DNA of 64,000 nucleotides from Cryptomeria japonica (GCF_030272615.1 NC_081414.1:825434896-825498895); one strand, 5' to 3'; positions 45,968-57,835 are shown, counted from the first letter of the stretch. Notes: a model not told the origin generated them from the sequence alone. Numbers and translations: made by a program.

Positions 45968-47866
45968 ACCTCGCTCTGGTCCCTTGGAGAGGGACAAGAG
46001 CGCTCTTTCATTTTAAGCCTTGTATTCCTTGCTTTCACGTTCAAAACCTCATCCCTGGCGTCCAAAATGGCATTGTTATTTGAAACTTCGTGTTTAATTC
46101 ATTTGATCCTTAGAAGGAGTGTGCCTTAGGACATTTTCGCCTTGGTCCCTTGGTGAGGGACAGGAGCGATTTTGTCTTTTGTCCTTGTTCTTTATCTTCC
46201 AAATTGCCAATTCATGTTGTGGGGTAAGCAATGATCTCCTTCGCCCATTCTATGCATGCTTAACTCGTTTCTTCAAGGCAAAATAGACTCTCCCAAGATT
46301 TTCGCCCTAGTCCTCCAGTGAAGGACAGGAGCGACTTTTGCAATTGAGCCTAGGATTGTCAATTTTTGGAAGCAAATCCTTGTTCACCATTTTTAAAAGG
46401 GCATTTCTCATCTTGCATCACTTCGTCTTGGCGTGGTTTTGGAGGGAAATTATTGTTTTTATAAGAAATCGCCTTGGTCCTCCAGTGAAGGACAGGAGCG
46501 CCTTCTAGTTCATTACACAAACTCTTGACCTCATCAACCTCCAATTACCTTCATAGCATAAAACATCATGCCCCACTCCTTCTTGAGTCTTGGAAACAAA
46601 AAAAAACATTTCAAAATGTTAGGCAAATAGGCATATGTGGGGATTTCGCCCTGGTCCCTTGGTGAGGGATAGGAGCGCCTTAGCCAATTGTCATTAAAAT
46701 TTGTGGTCCTTGTAACTCTATTTCACCCCAAAGCACTTTAAGTATCATTCCAAACTTGTGCCTTGGCCTAGGTTCGTCCCAATTTGGAGAGGAGATAGTC
46801 TTTTAGGTTTTTCGCCCTGGTCCCTGGGAGAGGGACAGGGGTGATTTTGCCATTATGAGCTTTCCTGTGCTTTGCTAGCCTTCGGAATTATCTTCAATGG
46901 AGCAATTACGCCCCCTTTCATTCACTTCAAACACGAAACTTGCCTTACCTTTGCAAGAAATTTGCCTTGTTAGAAAATCGCTCTGGTTCCTTGATGAGGT
47001 ACAGGAGCGCCTATTGTCTTTTGGGTTGATTCCCTCCTTTGTGGCCTACTCAAGTTATATTCAATGGACAGAACACACTTCCCTTGGCCTCTTCAAATCG
47101 TAAAATCACTTTAATCTTACAAGGATAATGCAAATTTGGAATTCAAGCTCCGGTCCTTGAGTGAGGGACAGGGGCGAATTTTGCCCTCTAGGCCAAATCG
47201 TTTCACCTTTTATCTCGAAAATCCTTTGCTGAGGAAGATATCATCTTTTTACAAGCCATGAACGAGAGCTCAAGTTCGAGAAAGGTCCAAAAGGTATGTA
47301 TAAAGAAAAATTGCTCTGGTCCTCCAGTGAAGGATAGGAGCGAATTTATCTTTCTAGACCAAAAGCTCCAACTTTTCATTGCCTTTAATTAAGCCTAGAT
47401 GCTCTAACATGTGTAATTCATCTCTCACCATATCTCTGATGCTTCAATTTGATCAATCAAGGCCAGGAATTAGTTGAATAAGTCTTTTCGCCTTGGTCCC
47501 TCAAGGAGGGACAGGGGCGAATTCCTCTTAAACCTTCAAATTTTATCATTTTCAAACCTTCAAACTCCTTCAAATCATCAAGTTGCGTCCAATTAGCTCC
47601 CCTAGAGACCCTGCACAAAGCAAATTAAAAAAGTCAGAGACCAAAATGCACTAAACAACATTTTCGCCTTGGTCCCTGGGAGAGGGACAGGAGCGATTTC
47701 ACCCTTTTAAGCTAAAATATCCATAATTTAGATCTTCAATCACTTCACCAGGCAGGGTTAGGTCATCCTCAAGGCCGGGAACCAGTTAGCAAGCCTTCTC
47801 AAAACAAGGAATTGCACTTAGAATGAAATTCGCCCTGAGCCTCCAGTGAAGGACAGGAGCGATTTC
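45968..47866 (-). repeat. Array of twelve ~170-bp hairpin repeats in X-A
   Basis: Hairpin cores start near 45968, 46138, 46302, 46469, 46647, 46811, 46977, 47145, 47309, 47488, 47662 and 47829, spaced 164-179 bp. Each core has outer arms TTCGCyC and GAGCGA. The inner arms come in variants: GTCCCT/AGGGAC around loops such as TGGTG or GGGAG, and GTCCT/AGGAC around CCAGTGA. Spacers between cores are more diverged. Short ORFs across the array are artefacts. Confidence 0.88.
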
Positions 47867-48215
47867 TCTGTTTCGAGCATCATCTTGCCTCCAAAATTTG
47901 ATCAAAATTTACCTAGGCAAAAATGTACAATTCCATCTTCAAAACTCGAACACTTAGACAAAGTTTGAATTTTCCCTCAAAAGACCCTGACTAGGCCTAA
48001 CCTGAGACCTATCTAACTTCCTGACAGACTCATCTTATTTCAAAAATCTCAATCTTCGGGAGGATGCTTAATAACCTTCAAAAATTTGACTGGACTCGGC
48101 TCAAAAACACTCAAAAGGAACTCCCAGGATTTAACCCTAGCCCAGACAGACAACTCACTTACTCAAAATCCTAAAAGCAGAGAGAAGAACAGGCAAAACA
48201 AAAGCAAGAGGGGGT

Positions 48216-48231
48216 CCCCATTTTAATGGGG
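48216..48231 (-). other. Terminal hairpin of X-A
   Basis: CCCCATT (48216-48222) pairs with AATGGGG (48225-48231) about 25 bp inside the minus-strand start. The same stem is kept with other loops in X-B (61480-61496) and X-D (62154-62169). Confidence 0.65.
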
Positions 48232-48254
48232 CAATGTGTGAAATGGTCACAACA

Positions 48255-48363
48255 AATAGGAATCCCAATCAAGAAGACAAATAGATACCTCTTGCAATGC
48301 ATTACTGACAAGAGATGAATGTGTGATCTCAACTAGAGAAGTAGAAGCTGCAGGTGGAGTCTT
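48255..48363 (-). other. Element Z sequence between X-A and gag
   Basis: It begins with AATAG, the right target-site copy of X-A. No stop-free coding continuation of gag is seen. Confidence 0.5.
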
Positions 48364-48798
48364 TCATTCATCATAACTCTCAATTGTTGCTTCATATTTA
48401 AACTCCTCTAAGGTACCATCATCAAAGGGAATATTGTCAACATCATCAAGTGGAATGAGGCAATCTGAAGTAGGATCATCAAGGAATGAAGGAACATGCA
48501 GATCTCCAAAAATCTCCCAAATAATGGTCCAAATTGTGCATGGGCATTGAATACCTCTAAACTTGGGATAGATATCATGGAGGAAGCTTTGATTGATGCT
48601 ACAACCAATCAACCCTATGATGTCATCATTCTTATTACCCCAAACTGATTGCTTCCATTGTGTCTTTGGCTCAAGAATGAGTCCATAAAGATGAAGCAAG
48701 AGATTAAGCCACCTACAATGTGTGGTGATTCTTTTTGCCCATGAGTCATAATTGTCCTTAGTCAAAGTGATAATAGAAGGATGTGTTGCATAACCCAT
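48364..48798 (-). pseudogene. gag N-terminal part of element Z
   Basis: A 144-codon frame (M-G-Y-A-T-H-P-S-I-I-T-L-T-K-D-N-Y-D-S-W-A-K-R-I) has the L-x-x-x-N-Y-x-x-W start typical of copia gag and a following helical region (W-T-I-I-W-E-I-F-G) like the UBN2 domain. It then turns into an acidic tail and stops at 48366-48364. It is shorter than a full gag and has no zinc knuckle. I infer that it belongs to Z from its position and strand. Confidence 0.6.
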
Positions 48799-50068
48799 GA
48801 TTACATCAATAATACACTTCTCACATCATGAATAGAGATCAATAATTTAAAATTTTGCAATACCAAAATCTGACTACAACGGACAAGGAAACAACAGAAC
48901 ATCTGAAAAATACCTTGTCCACTACAAAGTTGACGAAAAGAGCTTTCCCTCTATGTCTAGTTTGTGGCAAATGGCCTCTATTTACAAAAGTTGTGCAAAA
49001 ATGAAAAAGAATGGACCTATAATAGGCACTTTCAAAGCCAAAGCAAGCACTTGGGGGCTTAATACTAATTGCCCATGTGACCGCATCGTACACTGATGCA
49101 CAAAATAAGCCCTTCGAGGCAATATGAGAAGAAGTGGCAGGTAGCCCACGCCACAACAAAATCCACAACACCCTAAGCACCAACCATTGTGAGCACTCAC
49201 ACTAACTTATTTTGCATAGCAAGAGTCAATGTATATAAACAGAAAGTTGAGTCTTTGCATGATAATTATGGGACTAAAGTCTCGAAGACCAAACTGCATG
49301 AGCTCACCATGGTGATAACTTCATGCACAACAAACCCTAAAATGAGAAATATTGGCTCGATATTTATAATGAACTAAAGTCTATGCAAAAGATCAAAATA
49401 ATATCGACCAATAGAAAGGATTGAAATCTTCACCCTGCAAATGCAATACAAATCGCCAGTCAATGAAGGAACCCAATTTGAGAATACTTGATTTGATAAT
49501 GAAGGCACTAGCAACACCCACAATAGGAGAGCACTAGCCAATCAATGTGCACAAACTCTTCTCAAAACACCGGTAGACAAATGCTATGCTTTTGCAAGAA
49601 AACGGGGTCAATCATAATAAAGTCATTGTTGTTGTGAACTGCTTCAACAAATAAATGCGGGTCAATCCAAGGTGTGCTGAATAAACATATACTCAATGAT
49701 TAGACAACAATGTCCATACAAAGCGATCTAGAATGGAGAACCCTTGCAAAATAAGAACAAGTCGGACAACAACGAAGGAATCCAATCTACCAAAATCCAA
49801 ATAGTTTAAGGTGTCGTGCCAAACAAGAGTATTATGGTCGAACAAAGAACTTCTCAATGTTGGCCACAGGGTTTTCTCCTTTTCAAAAAAAAATGAAGAG
49901 TGAACTAGCAACTAATGCCAAAGCCAATGCAAATAAAGCCATGGCCAAATAGAAGAATTATCCCACCAATAGAAAAACACCATCCACAATACAAAAATTG
50001 ACACCGCAAAAATGACGAGCCTATAGAATGCTTGGAAATGCCAAGCCAAGGACAGATAAAAACTTCCA
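48799..50068 (-). other. Leader region of element Z
   Basis: No recognised gene in 1.3 kb between gag and the Y insertion. Short frames here have no domain features. It ends at TTCCA (50064-50068), the left target-site copy of Y. Confidence 0.45.
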
Positions 50069-52003
50069 TGTAATATCCCACTAATTTTTTTTTGATTTTT
50101 TTTTTACCAATAACAATTCATCCACAACAATTAACCCATTAAGGTTAGAGGAATAAACCATAACAACTGAAAGGGAACCCTTCCACCTTTTGTTCACCGA
50201 GAGCCCAGACTGGAAGGGTGAGAGCATACGGTGTTCCGGGGATCGTCAGCAGCAATAATCAAACTGAAAATTACAATGCATGGGCGGCAAGCCAGCCCCT
50301 TCTGCTTATCCAGCAGGATAGAAACCAAACTCTTGGCGGAAAACCAACCAAGGAGAAACCACAAGGAATTGAAGTACAATCACTCTACCGCGTATTTCAG
50401 CGGGAGGACATTACATTAAACAATCACTCTACCGCATATTTCAGCGGGAGGACATTAAATTAAACAATCACTCCACCGCATATTTCAGCAGGAGGACCAT
50501 AGCATTAACTTATCAATCGACCACTTATTCAGCAGGAGGACTGAAAATTACAAATTTGTTGCATATCAGGCGGCAAGCCAGCCTCTTCCACTTATTCAGC
50601 AGGATGAGAATTACAAAGATAGAACTGGTTAGTAGTACTACTACCTAACCTTACAATAATAGAGATGATAGAAGGAGAACAATGCAGATTTCTACAATAA
50701 AGATATAAATTTCTGTTACAACCAATCTGCAGGCTGAAAGTACAGAGCAGCAGCCTAGAGAAATGCCAAAATACTCATAACTTCCTCATTTTACATCCAA
50801 ATCAGCTCAAACTAGTCCCAAACCCACCGTACATCATATGCAATGGCAACCGATCAAAACAACACCCCAAACAAACCCTTATTTAATTTGCACGCATCCC
50901 AATGCAAGGCAGAAAACCCACACCTAGCCTAGGAATTTCGATTTGGCATAATAATTTCAAAACTTAAACAAACATGCTATAAACTTACAAAGTTTATCGC
51001 CAGTACTGGGAAGGAAGATAGGGCTGATACCCATAACTGTCAGTCGTTCCAGCAGAGAGGTGTGAGCAAAAATATGCTTCAACCACAGGCGAAACCAGCA
51101 AGCTTCCAGAATCACTTCAACACCAAAATGTCTATGGCAAACTCTGAGAATGTAGAAGAATACAATGCACAGCTAGGTACTGTATTTCAAGTACGAAACC
51201 GGGTAGCACTAGGGAGACGCACTCCGAAGCCTCAAGTTCTGTCGCCAAACCGGCAGCATAACCTTACAAATTTTCAAGATATCCCAAATGAGAGCCCAAG
51301 GCTCTTATTTATAACTTCTCACCATTCAAATTCAAATGCAAATTCCACTTCCCATTTGCATCGCATTTCATCTTCATGTGGACCCAGTGTAGCGCCCAAA
51401 GCAAGAGTCAAACCTCACACCCAAGACTTGGACCCACGTTAACCACTTTTGGCAAAATTAGAGATAAGTTATAAAAAATATAACATCTTCCTCAATATTT
51501 CGATAACTCTAATAAAAATGAATTTGCCAATAACTTAGGAAAAATAGGCATTAATCCCAATTTATAATAAATCAGTCGTTAATAATCAAATTAATTAAAT
51601 ATTAACCTTAGGATAAGGAATTAATATTCAATTATTTCGCATATGGCTCTAGTACTGATTATTAACGCTGCTAGGATGAAACTGAGTTGGGACAACCACC
51701 AAACTGCTGCAGAATCAGAACCCCGTCTACTGCCAAAAATAGAATTGTGCCACACTGCCACTTACTAAAAATAGTAAGTCAAGAATTAATGCTTAGAAAA
51801 GCATGATCATCGCGTCCAGAGGCAAAACATGGAGAACTCAGTAGGGCAGTAACACCAGAATGGTCATTCCCTGACTTACTAAAAATAGTAAGTCCTTGTT
51901 TCATCAATGCCAGACCCTCATTCTTCATTCCACCTAGCCTACGGGTCTCAGGGATAGGCTAATGGACCACTGAAAAGAGCATCAATGAGAAGGGGACATT
52001 ACA
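50069..52003. mobile_element. Element Y: 1.9-kb solo LTR in Z
   Basis: Ends are TGTAATATCCC and GGGGACATTACA, with TTCCA on both sides (50064-50068 and 52004-52008). No primer site, purine tract or internal terminal repeat is seen, so a solo LTR is the best reading. The TGTAAT-type start resembles gypsy-class LTRs such as element G. It carries the short tandem repeats at 50379-50600. Orientation unknown. Confidence 0.85.
50379..50600. repeat. Tandem repeats inside Y
   Basis: Three units of about 46 bp contain CAATCACTC-ACCGC-TATTTCAGC-GGAGGAC (50379-50515), followed by diverged versions with TTATTCAGCAGGAGGA. A GGCGGCAAGCCAGCC block occurs at about 50283 and again at about 50571, giving a second layer of repetition. 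Confidence 0.8.
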
Positions 52004-52298
52004 TTCCAAATACGGTCATTGACCACTAGCAAACTTTGCCAATCTCCACAAGCCAAATGCAAGTCACAATATAATGCAAGGATGTGAAAGAAAAGATGTC
52101 GTTGTGACAATAGAGAAAGGCTGACAATAAACAATAACATGGGTTTGCAAAGAGGGATACCCTGAAGTTTTGTGTGCCGAATGAAATGGCACAATACAAA
52201 ACAAAAATATCGAATATTCATCTATAGGAAAACTCTCGAGACCTCAAGAACTCAGAAATGGTGAAAACTCCCAAAACGAAAGGAGATGTTGATAGCCT

Positions 52299-52310
52299 GC
52301 TTTGATACCA
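52299..52310 (-). promoter_or_regulatory. Primer binding site of element Z
   Basis: Minus strand TGGTATCAAAGC directly follows the LTR end at 52311. It gives the orientation of Z. Confidence 0.82.
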
Positions 52311-52597
52311 TGTTGGTGAAACCACAAAAACCAAGAACACAACCACCTTCAAGAATGAGAGAAGAAAAAGCTATTTTACCAAATAATGAATTGGAATTGA
52401 GATACAAAATATATACATATGCCTTGCTTATAAAGGCAAGGAGACAACAGGTAGAGACAACCAACCATCCAACTACCATCAACAATTATTAAATGCACCC
52501 TAAACATTATTAAACAATGTTCAACTAAAAAGTGTTGTATCCACCCTAAGTAAAACTTAATCCTAAGTAATTGGGTAAAACCTCATTTACTCCAACA
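52311..52597 (-). repeat. 5' LTR of element Z
   Basis: On the minus strand it starts TGTTGGAGTAAATG and ends GGTTTCACCAACA: 287 bp, adjacent to the primer site. It is the pair of 39829-40121. AAATA follows at 52598-52602. Confidence 0.8.
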
Positions 52598-52602
52598 AAA
52601 TA

Positions 52603-54899
52603 AGACATAAGTTACATCCGAAAGTCAAAACAACTTTATTAAAGCCTACAACAAATAACTAATAGAGATTTTTAGCTAAGTGAAATGATTGAGAGGCAAG
52701 AGCAAAATTTGTTAGCAGACAATGTATAGCTGAAAGGAAAGAACTTGGTTACTTGAGGCCTTGTTTATTATACCATTTTTGTATTTCACAAAAATTCTAC
52801 AAGCATCTAAAGTTGGCAGTTTCTTTCCAATGTTCCACAATGATCACATCTAATTTTCATGATTACAAAATCAGCAACTCAAGCAAAAAACACTCAAAAT
52901 TGTCCCCCGGAATTAGAGAGTCCCACAATTTTGGCACTTTATAACTTAGTGTGTTTTAAAATGCAAATAGATCCAAGCATGGGAAATGGAAAATTATGAT
53001 ATCTGCAAAAAAGGCACTCGATGTCGAGCTACCAATCAAAAGTCATTACTTAATCAAGTTACTGTAAACTAGGCCTATTTTAAGTACATTTGTATTGAAA
53101 AATAAAGAATAGCACTAAGATGTGAGTAGACCTAATCATGCAACCAATTGTTAGAATTGGGATGGAATGAGCTTTCCGTTGACTATCCACACTCGAAAAA
53201 ATGACCCCTCGTTCGCAAATTATGCAAAAAGAAAAACTCCCCCTCCCACAAGCTATGGGAAAATAAAAATGCTCCCCCTCCTTCCTATAAACACTTTGAT
53301 GGATATGCAACAGTCAAATTAACCTCTCAATGTTAAACTGAGGGTTTATATAATAGTTAACAAAAAGCATTTAGTAACTAGCAATAAATGTTTTCACTTT
53401 ACAACAAAGCATGGCCAAATCAAATGATACCATAACGATGGAGATGAGAGTGCGGTTGAAGCCACATGGGACTTGCAATGGAGGAACTCACAATGTCTTT
53501 GACTAAGTAAATGGAGCATAGTAGAAGTTGAGGATGCAAGTGAAGACGACAACAGATTTTGTGAGGGTTGAATTGGGGATGTCTAGTAGATCTTTCACCA
53601 ATTGTGGCGTTGTTGGAGGCGGGTGGCAAAGAGTTGGTGAGAAAAAAAGCCTTAGCTTATGGCTTTTGACCAGGCCACTCGGCACTACGTGGGAGATGAT
53701 GAAATGGAGGATTGTTGATCAAGTCAAAAGTGACCACATGGTAGTGTTGATTAGTGTTGAGATGGCATATGGGGTCGCTTTCAAACTGGGAGTTTCAAAT
53801 GCCCAAGGAATGTACAGTATAGAAAATCTATGGAAGTTGCACCAAAGATCCAAGTTGTGCCACACTTGCAATGTACGCACTTGAGGAGGTTGATTTCACT
53901 AGCAAGAGCAAATGAGGATTTCCCCTTAATCACAAACTAAAGCTTTATCTCCTACATGTGTGTGGTGTGGACGGAATGCTAAAGCCAATAAGTTTTGATG
54001 ATAATGTCGCCTCTCTACGCCTAGTAAAAATGTTGGGATGGATGCCCCACAAATTGCTTGTGATATGTGGCCGCTACTTTGTGCTGGAGCAGAGAGGTTG
54101 TTGGCTTCAATAGACTTTCCTTTAACAAATTTGCATTGATCTCCATCACCTAGTTAGAAAGAGCTGCTAGGAATGCAAAAAAAAAGGTCGCTAAAATATT
54201 GATGTAGGCTGCTATGCTAGTGTGCTGGTGTTGAGAGGCAATGTTAGGAGAGTTGTGATTGTTGCAACGTGGTGATATGGAATGATGTGTAGCACATTGA
54301 GTTTGCACACTAGTATTCAATAAAAAATAAGGCTGCTATGACTTTGGCCTACAATGTGTAAGCCAAAAAATGGACTTGCAAAAAACTATAGTGAACAACT
54401 AAAACCCTCGAGTTCCCTCAATGGAAAAAAAGATCTATTTACAAGGAAAATAAAGCAATAGATTGTTCCAAACAGAGGCAAAAACCTTTAGCAAAAACTC
54501 TAGAATTGTGTGAAACCTGTAACAATGGTGAAATCTCTGCAAACAGCAATAAAACCACAGAACTTTCCACAAAGGCCGGATGGCCAAAAATAGTTACATA
54601 ATAGGCCAAATTGGTCAAAAAATCTGCACAAGTATAAATGTATACCAATAATGGCAGATGGGTAGATGATAGACGGGGATTTTGGTCATCTGCTAAACAA
54701 GTTTCAAATTTTAACAACTTCTTGTACAGCAGCAAAAATTTTGCAAAGACTGAAAATTACCTAAATTGAAGAAACAAAAAGTAATTTTCATTTCCCAAGC
54801 CTTTGGAACATGATGGTGGCATACATTTGGCTCTATGACACTCTGATGATAGGGATATGTGTGGGAATCACCTTGATCCAGGAAGGAAAGTGCAACTCA
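52603..54899. other. Stretch without recognised genes
   Basis: Short frames only. Two minus-strand purine tracts (near 53233-53250 and 53270-53285, CTCCCCCTCC on the plus strand) resemble copia 3' regions and might belong to element W, but no matching 3' LTR was found. Confidence 0.4.
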
Positions 54900-54901
54900 T
54901 G

Positions 54902-54913
54902 GCTTTGATATCA
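54902..54913 (-). promoter_or_regulatory. Primer binding site of element W
   Basis: Minus strand TGATATCAAAGC adjoins the LTR end at 54914. It differs from the common TGGTATCA site by one base at the third position. Confidence 0.65.
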
Positions 54914-55300
54914 TGTTGAAATAAGCCAGGAATCTGAAAGCACAAAAATGGTCTTCCACTAATGAAACGATAAACATAATAGGATAATTTATCATATGAT
55001 ATGAAGTGTATAAAACAATGGTCAACCTTGCATATGTAGGCAAGAGTGAAGAGGTTAAAAGGTAGGAGTGAAACTCTAACTACCCCTCCAAAGGTGCAAC
55101 ACTTTGAGCTCACTTGAAAAGTGTGTGTGTGTCAAACATGAATGCACTAGGTGTCTCAAAAAATGAGGACACGTGTCTCAATCATATGAAGTGAGACAAA
55201 ATTATGAAATAGCCTAAGTATACTTAAGCTAAGTATGAATAGGTCAATCTAGAAAGGTGATTAGCTAACTAGGTGCATAATGACTCTATTTACACTAACA
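54914..55300 (-). repeat. LTR of element W, minus strand
   Basis: On the minus strand it runs from TGTTAGTGTAAATAG (55300) to GGCTTATTTCAACA (54914), 387 bp, followed by a primer-site-like sequence. A short GT run lies near 55122-55133. No partner LTR is seen in the window, so the extent of W is unknown. Confidence 0.6.
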
Positions 55301-55416
55301 AAAACAATGTCATTTGAATATTGATTCAAGCTATCGTCATTAAAGTTTGGGATTATTACTATCTTGAGAGACTCCATATGCTCAAAATCCTCACCTTGAG
55401 GTGAAGCTACCTAAAA

Positions 55417-55637
55417 TTAAACACAAAAATCCTTAGCCACACTAGGTTGTTTTCTGGTAGTTTTGATCTCTAGAGAAATGTGGAAAGCTCCAGCTTCTTT
55501 GTCAACATCTCTATTAAAAGTCAACATGTTGGTGTCAATAGCAACCAACCTATAAGCCATATGATTGTTCTTGTACTCTGTGATCATCAGTTTCAATCTC
55601 TTGGAATCTAACTCGGTTCTTTTCTCATCTAGGATCT
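55417..55637 (-). pseudogene. Coding remnant of unknown origin beside X-C
   Basis: A minus-strand frame (K-I-L-D-E-K-R-T-E-L-D-S-K-R-L-K-L, ending A-K-D-F-C-V-stop) of about 70 codons precedes X-C and is cut by its left end at 55637. It is charged and helical. No family is recognised. Confidence 0.3.
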
Positions 55638-56563
55638 TGTTGATGTGTGTTTTATGCACATACAAACACAGAATAAAATACCAAGGTATCTTATCTTCTC
55701 TTGAACAAAGTCTCTCAAATGCTATGCTTCGCGATCAAATGAGACAACTCCAAGGTTACAAAATGTCAAGTCTTGATTCGTAGATAAGCTGAATGGTTGA
55801 TGTGAATTGTTATTTTCACTTGGGGACTTACACAATTGTTTGGATAAATCAATCTTATCATGGATTGGAATAGGTTTTGCCAATGACTTGGGATTTTGCA
55901 ATATAGCTCTTGTTCTGATCTAACAAGGATTTTCAAATCAAATGCAAAAGGAATAAGGGTTTAGAAATTCTAATCTAAAACCTAGAATGCAAGAGGCAAT
56001 GAATGATTCAAAGGAATCCTACTAGGCAAGGTCTCATCATCAATGAACAGTTTGACACAAGCTTAGTGCAATCATCTAAGGTAAATTTTATAGATGTTCA
56101 AGTTATCACCATCAACATGAATACCATCAAGGCAATGCATACCAATGGACGTGCAATAATTGAAGTTACAATCAACAAGAAGCTAGTAGTATGGATTAAA
56201 TGGATTCCACACAAATGCATTCAATAACTCTTTCATTCAATCTACAATACTTGAAAGCAAATTCTAATCTACGATTGAATCTAACTTTGGAGGCAATGAG
56301 AACCACAAATGCATGCACCACTTAAACAAAATCACCAAAGTTCAATGATTGTATTCAAATCTATAACATATAGGCGACAATTCTCAAAAATCTCTCTTAC
56401 AAATGAGAGGCAATGGGGTTTATATAGAGTCTCAAATGAAATGAAGAGCCAAGATTCATTTAGAATCAAGGGCCAAGACCATGCCAACACAACCCTAAAT
56501 TTGCCTTAATTAGGGTTTACATCAAAAAAGAAATCACCAACGTAAGAACCAATGGGATGACAC
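55638..56563 (-). mobile_element. Element X-C: terminal module
   Basis: TGTTGATGTGTG (55638) starts a copy of the terminal module, with ACACAGAATAAAATACC, a minus-strand TATA (about 56420-56427) and TTAGGGTTTAC. It directly follows the stop of an ORF remnant (56564), as in X-A. X-C continues to the right as ORF fragments at 56564-56787 and 61520-62130, split by X-B and then X-D. Its other end lies outside the window. GATCT (55633-55637) is the candidate left target copy. Confidence 0.7.
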
Positions 56564-56787
56564 CTAGTCATCAAGTAAGGAATCTTCTAGAAGATTCCAG
56601 CTTGCATCCCTCTCTCTAGCAGCATATTCCAAGAATATAGCCAAAACTAAATCAAGCTCCTCCATGGTGATACTGGGCAAAGCCTCTTGTTGTGCATCAA
56701 TCACATCCAATGCATCCGAGAAAGAATCAAAGGCATTATCCCAATCTGTCATAGAGTTTTGCAAATTGTGGATGTGGATCAATAGGG
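56564..56787 (-). pseudogene. C-terminal remnant of the X ORF in X-C
   Basis: The last 60 residues (D-W-D-N-A-F-D-S-F-S-D-A-L-D-V-I, then L-P-S-I-T-M-E-E-L and E-Y-A-A-R-E-R) align in spacing with the end of the X-A ORF (G-W-D-A-A-L-L-K-A-F-D-Q-V-I, L-P-E-I-P-I-A-E-I, A-Y-A-K-K-E-H). The stop sits at the border of the terminal module in both. It ends at the left target copy of X-B (AAACC, 56788-56792). Confidence 0.65.
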
Positions 56788-56792
56788 AAACC

Positions 56793-57835
56793 TGTTGATG
56801 TGTTTTTCATGCACATGCGAACACAAAATAAAATACCTAAGTATCTTATCCTCTCTTGAACAAAGTTCCCAACTGCTGAAGATCTCGTTGAAGGATCAGT
56901 CGGAGTAACTCCAAGCATCTGTTATGTAGGATCTCTACGTGTGGATAAGCTCTCTGTGGTATGATGTGATTTTGCTGGAATCACAAGGGGACTTACACTT
57001 GATGACCTAAACGTCTGATTAGCTGGAATCACAAGTCCTATCAGTAATTGGAAGACAAACAAATGGCAAAAGATGCAGGGTTCAGGAAGTCTACTCTACT
57101 ACCTAGAATGCGAGAAGATGGATGAATGACTAGGTGGAGTCCTATTGGGCTAGGTCTTACCATTAAGTTGAACAATTCAACACCAACTCAGTGCGATCTT
57201 CTGGGGGATGCTTCAAATATATTCAAATCAGACACCATCAGATACTGATCATCATTCAAGTTAATGCATGAACAATAGACGTGTAACGTCTTGAGATTAA
57301 ACTCATTTTATGCCAGTTGACCACGCAGGGCACACTTACAATCAGTAAGAGGCTAGTGGTATGGATTAGACGGATTCCACACAGGTGCATTCAACAACTT
57401 CTTTCATTCAATTTAATTATCTATCATCTAAAATGAAGATTCAACAAGAGACCATGCATATTGCAACGAAACGACATATTTCACCATATCTTCAATGAAA
57501 AAGAAGTCTTTACAATTAAGGCAACAATGTCTTGTCTTCTCTTCCTAGTCTACTCTAATTGCTATTCTATTTGCTATTCTACTACCTATTCACAGACTAT
57601 CAACTATTTTCTCACTATTGTCTCTTCTAACTACTGACTAACTATTAGCCTTTACAAATGAGGAGCCAGGGCTTATATAGTGCCCTCAATACAATTCAAT
57701 GGCTCAAATCAACTTGAGATCAATGGTCGAGATTTATGGCCGAGATTTTACAATGAAAACCCTAATTAGGGTTTGTTACAACCAACTCAATTCTGGCCAA
57801 TGAAATAATTGCATTATTTTGACACGTCTTCTCTG
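56793..57835 (-). repeat. Terminal module of X-B
   Basis: Matches 40849-41896 and 55638-56563. It includes GTAGGATCTCTACGTGTGGATAAGC (about 56925-56950) and a minus-strand CTATATAAGC TATA at 57671-57680, about 880 bp from the minus-strand end. Confidence 0.75.

Larger units (their letters stand above)
40849..48254 (-). mobile_element. Element X-A: 7.4-kb giant LTR-like unit carrying an intact ORF
   Basis: Plus-strand ends are TGTTGACGTG (40849) and GGTCACAACA (48254). On the minus strand it starts TGTTGTGACC and ends GTCAACA, and AATAG flanks it (40844-40848 and 48255-48259). Such ends with a 5-bp duplication are typical of LTR-type integration. No pair of internal direct repeats was found. 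In minus-strand order it has a terminal hairpin, twelve ~170-bp repeats (47866-45968), a TATA-like element (near 45610), the long ORF, and a terminal module of about 1.05 kb with a second TATA. X-B has the same two ends without the ORF. I read it as a giant solo LTR with a gene in U3. A complete non-LTR-bearing element of unknown type is the alternative. Confidence 0.8.
39829..52597 (-). mobile_element. Element Z: gag-only short-LTR copia element, minus strand
   Basis: The sequences at 52311-52597 and about 39829-40121 match along about 290 bp. A primer site adjoins the first (52299-52310) and a purine tract (minus-strand AAGAGGGG, 40122-40131) adjoins the second, so these are its 5' and 3' LTRs. 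AAATA follows 52597 and occurs at 39824-39828, a plausible target duplication. Removing X-A and Y leaves about 3.4 kb. Only a gag N-terminal domain is recognised. Short LTRs, small size and gag without pol match the TR-GAG type of non-autonomous element. Confidence 0.72.

Noticed and set aside
45968-47866. Possible CRISPR-like array because of regular hairpin repeats
   Set aside because: Repeats are about 170 bp apart with related spacers, lie within a retroelement, and the DNA is a plant nuclear genome.
50218-50463. Frame of 81 codons across the Y repeats
   Set aside because: It arises from the tandem repeats and has no domain features.
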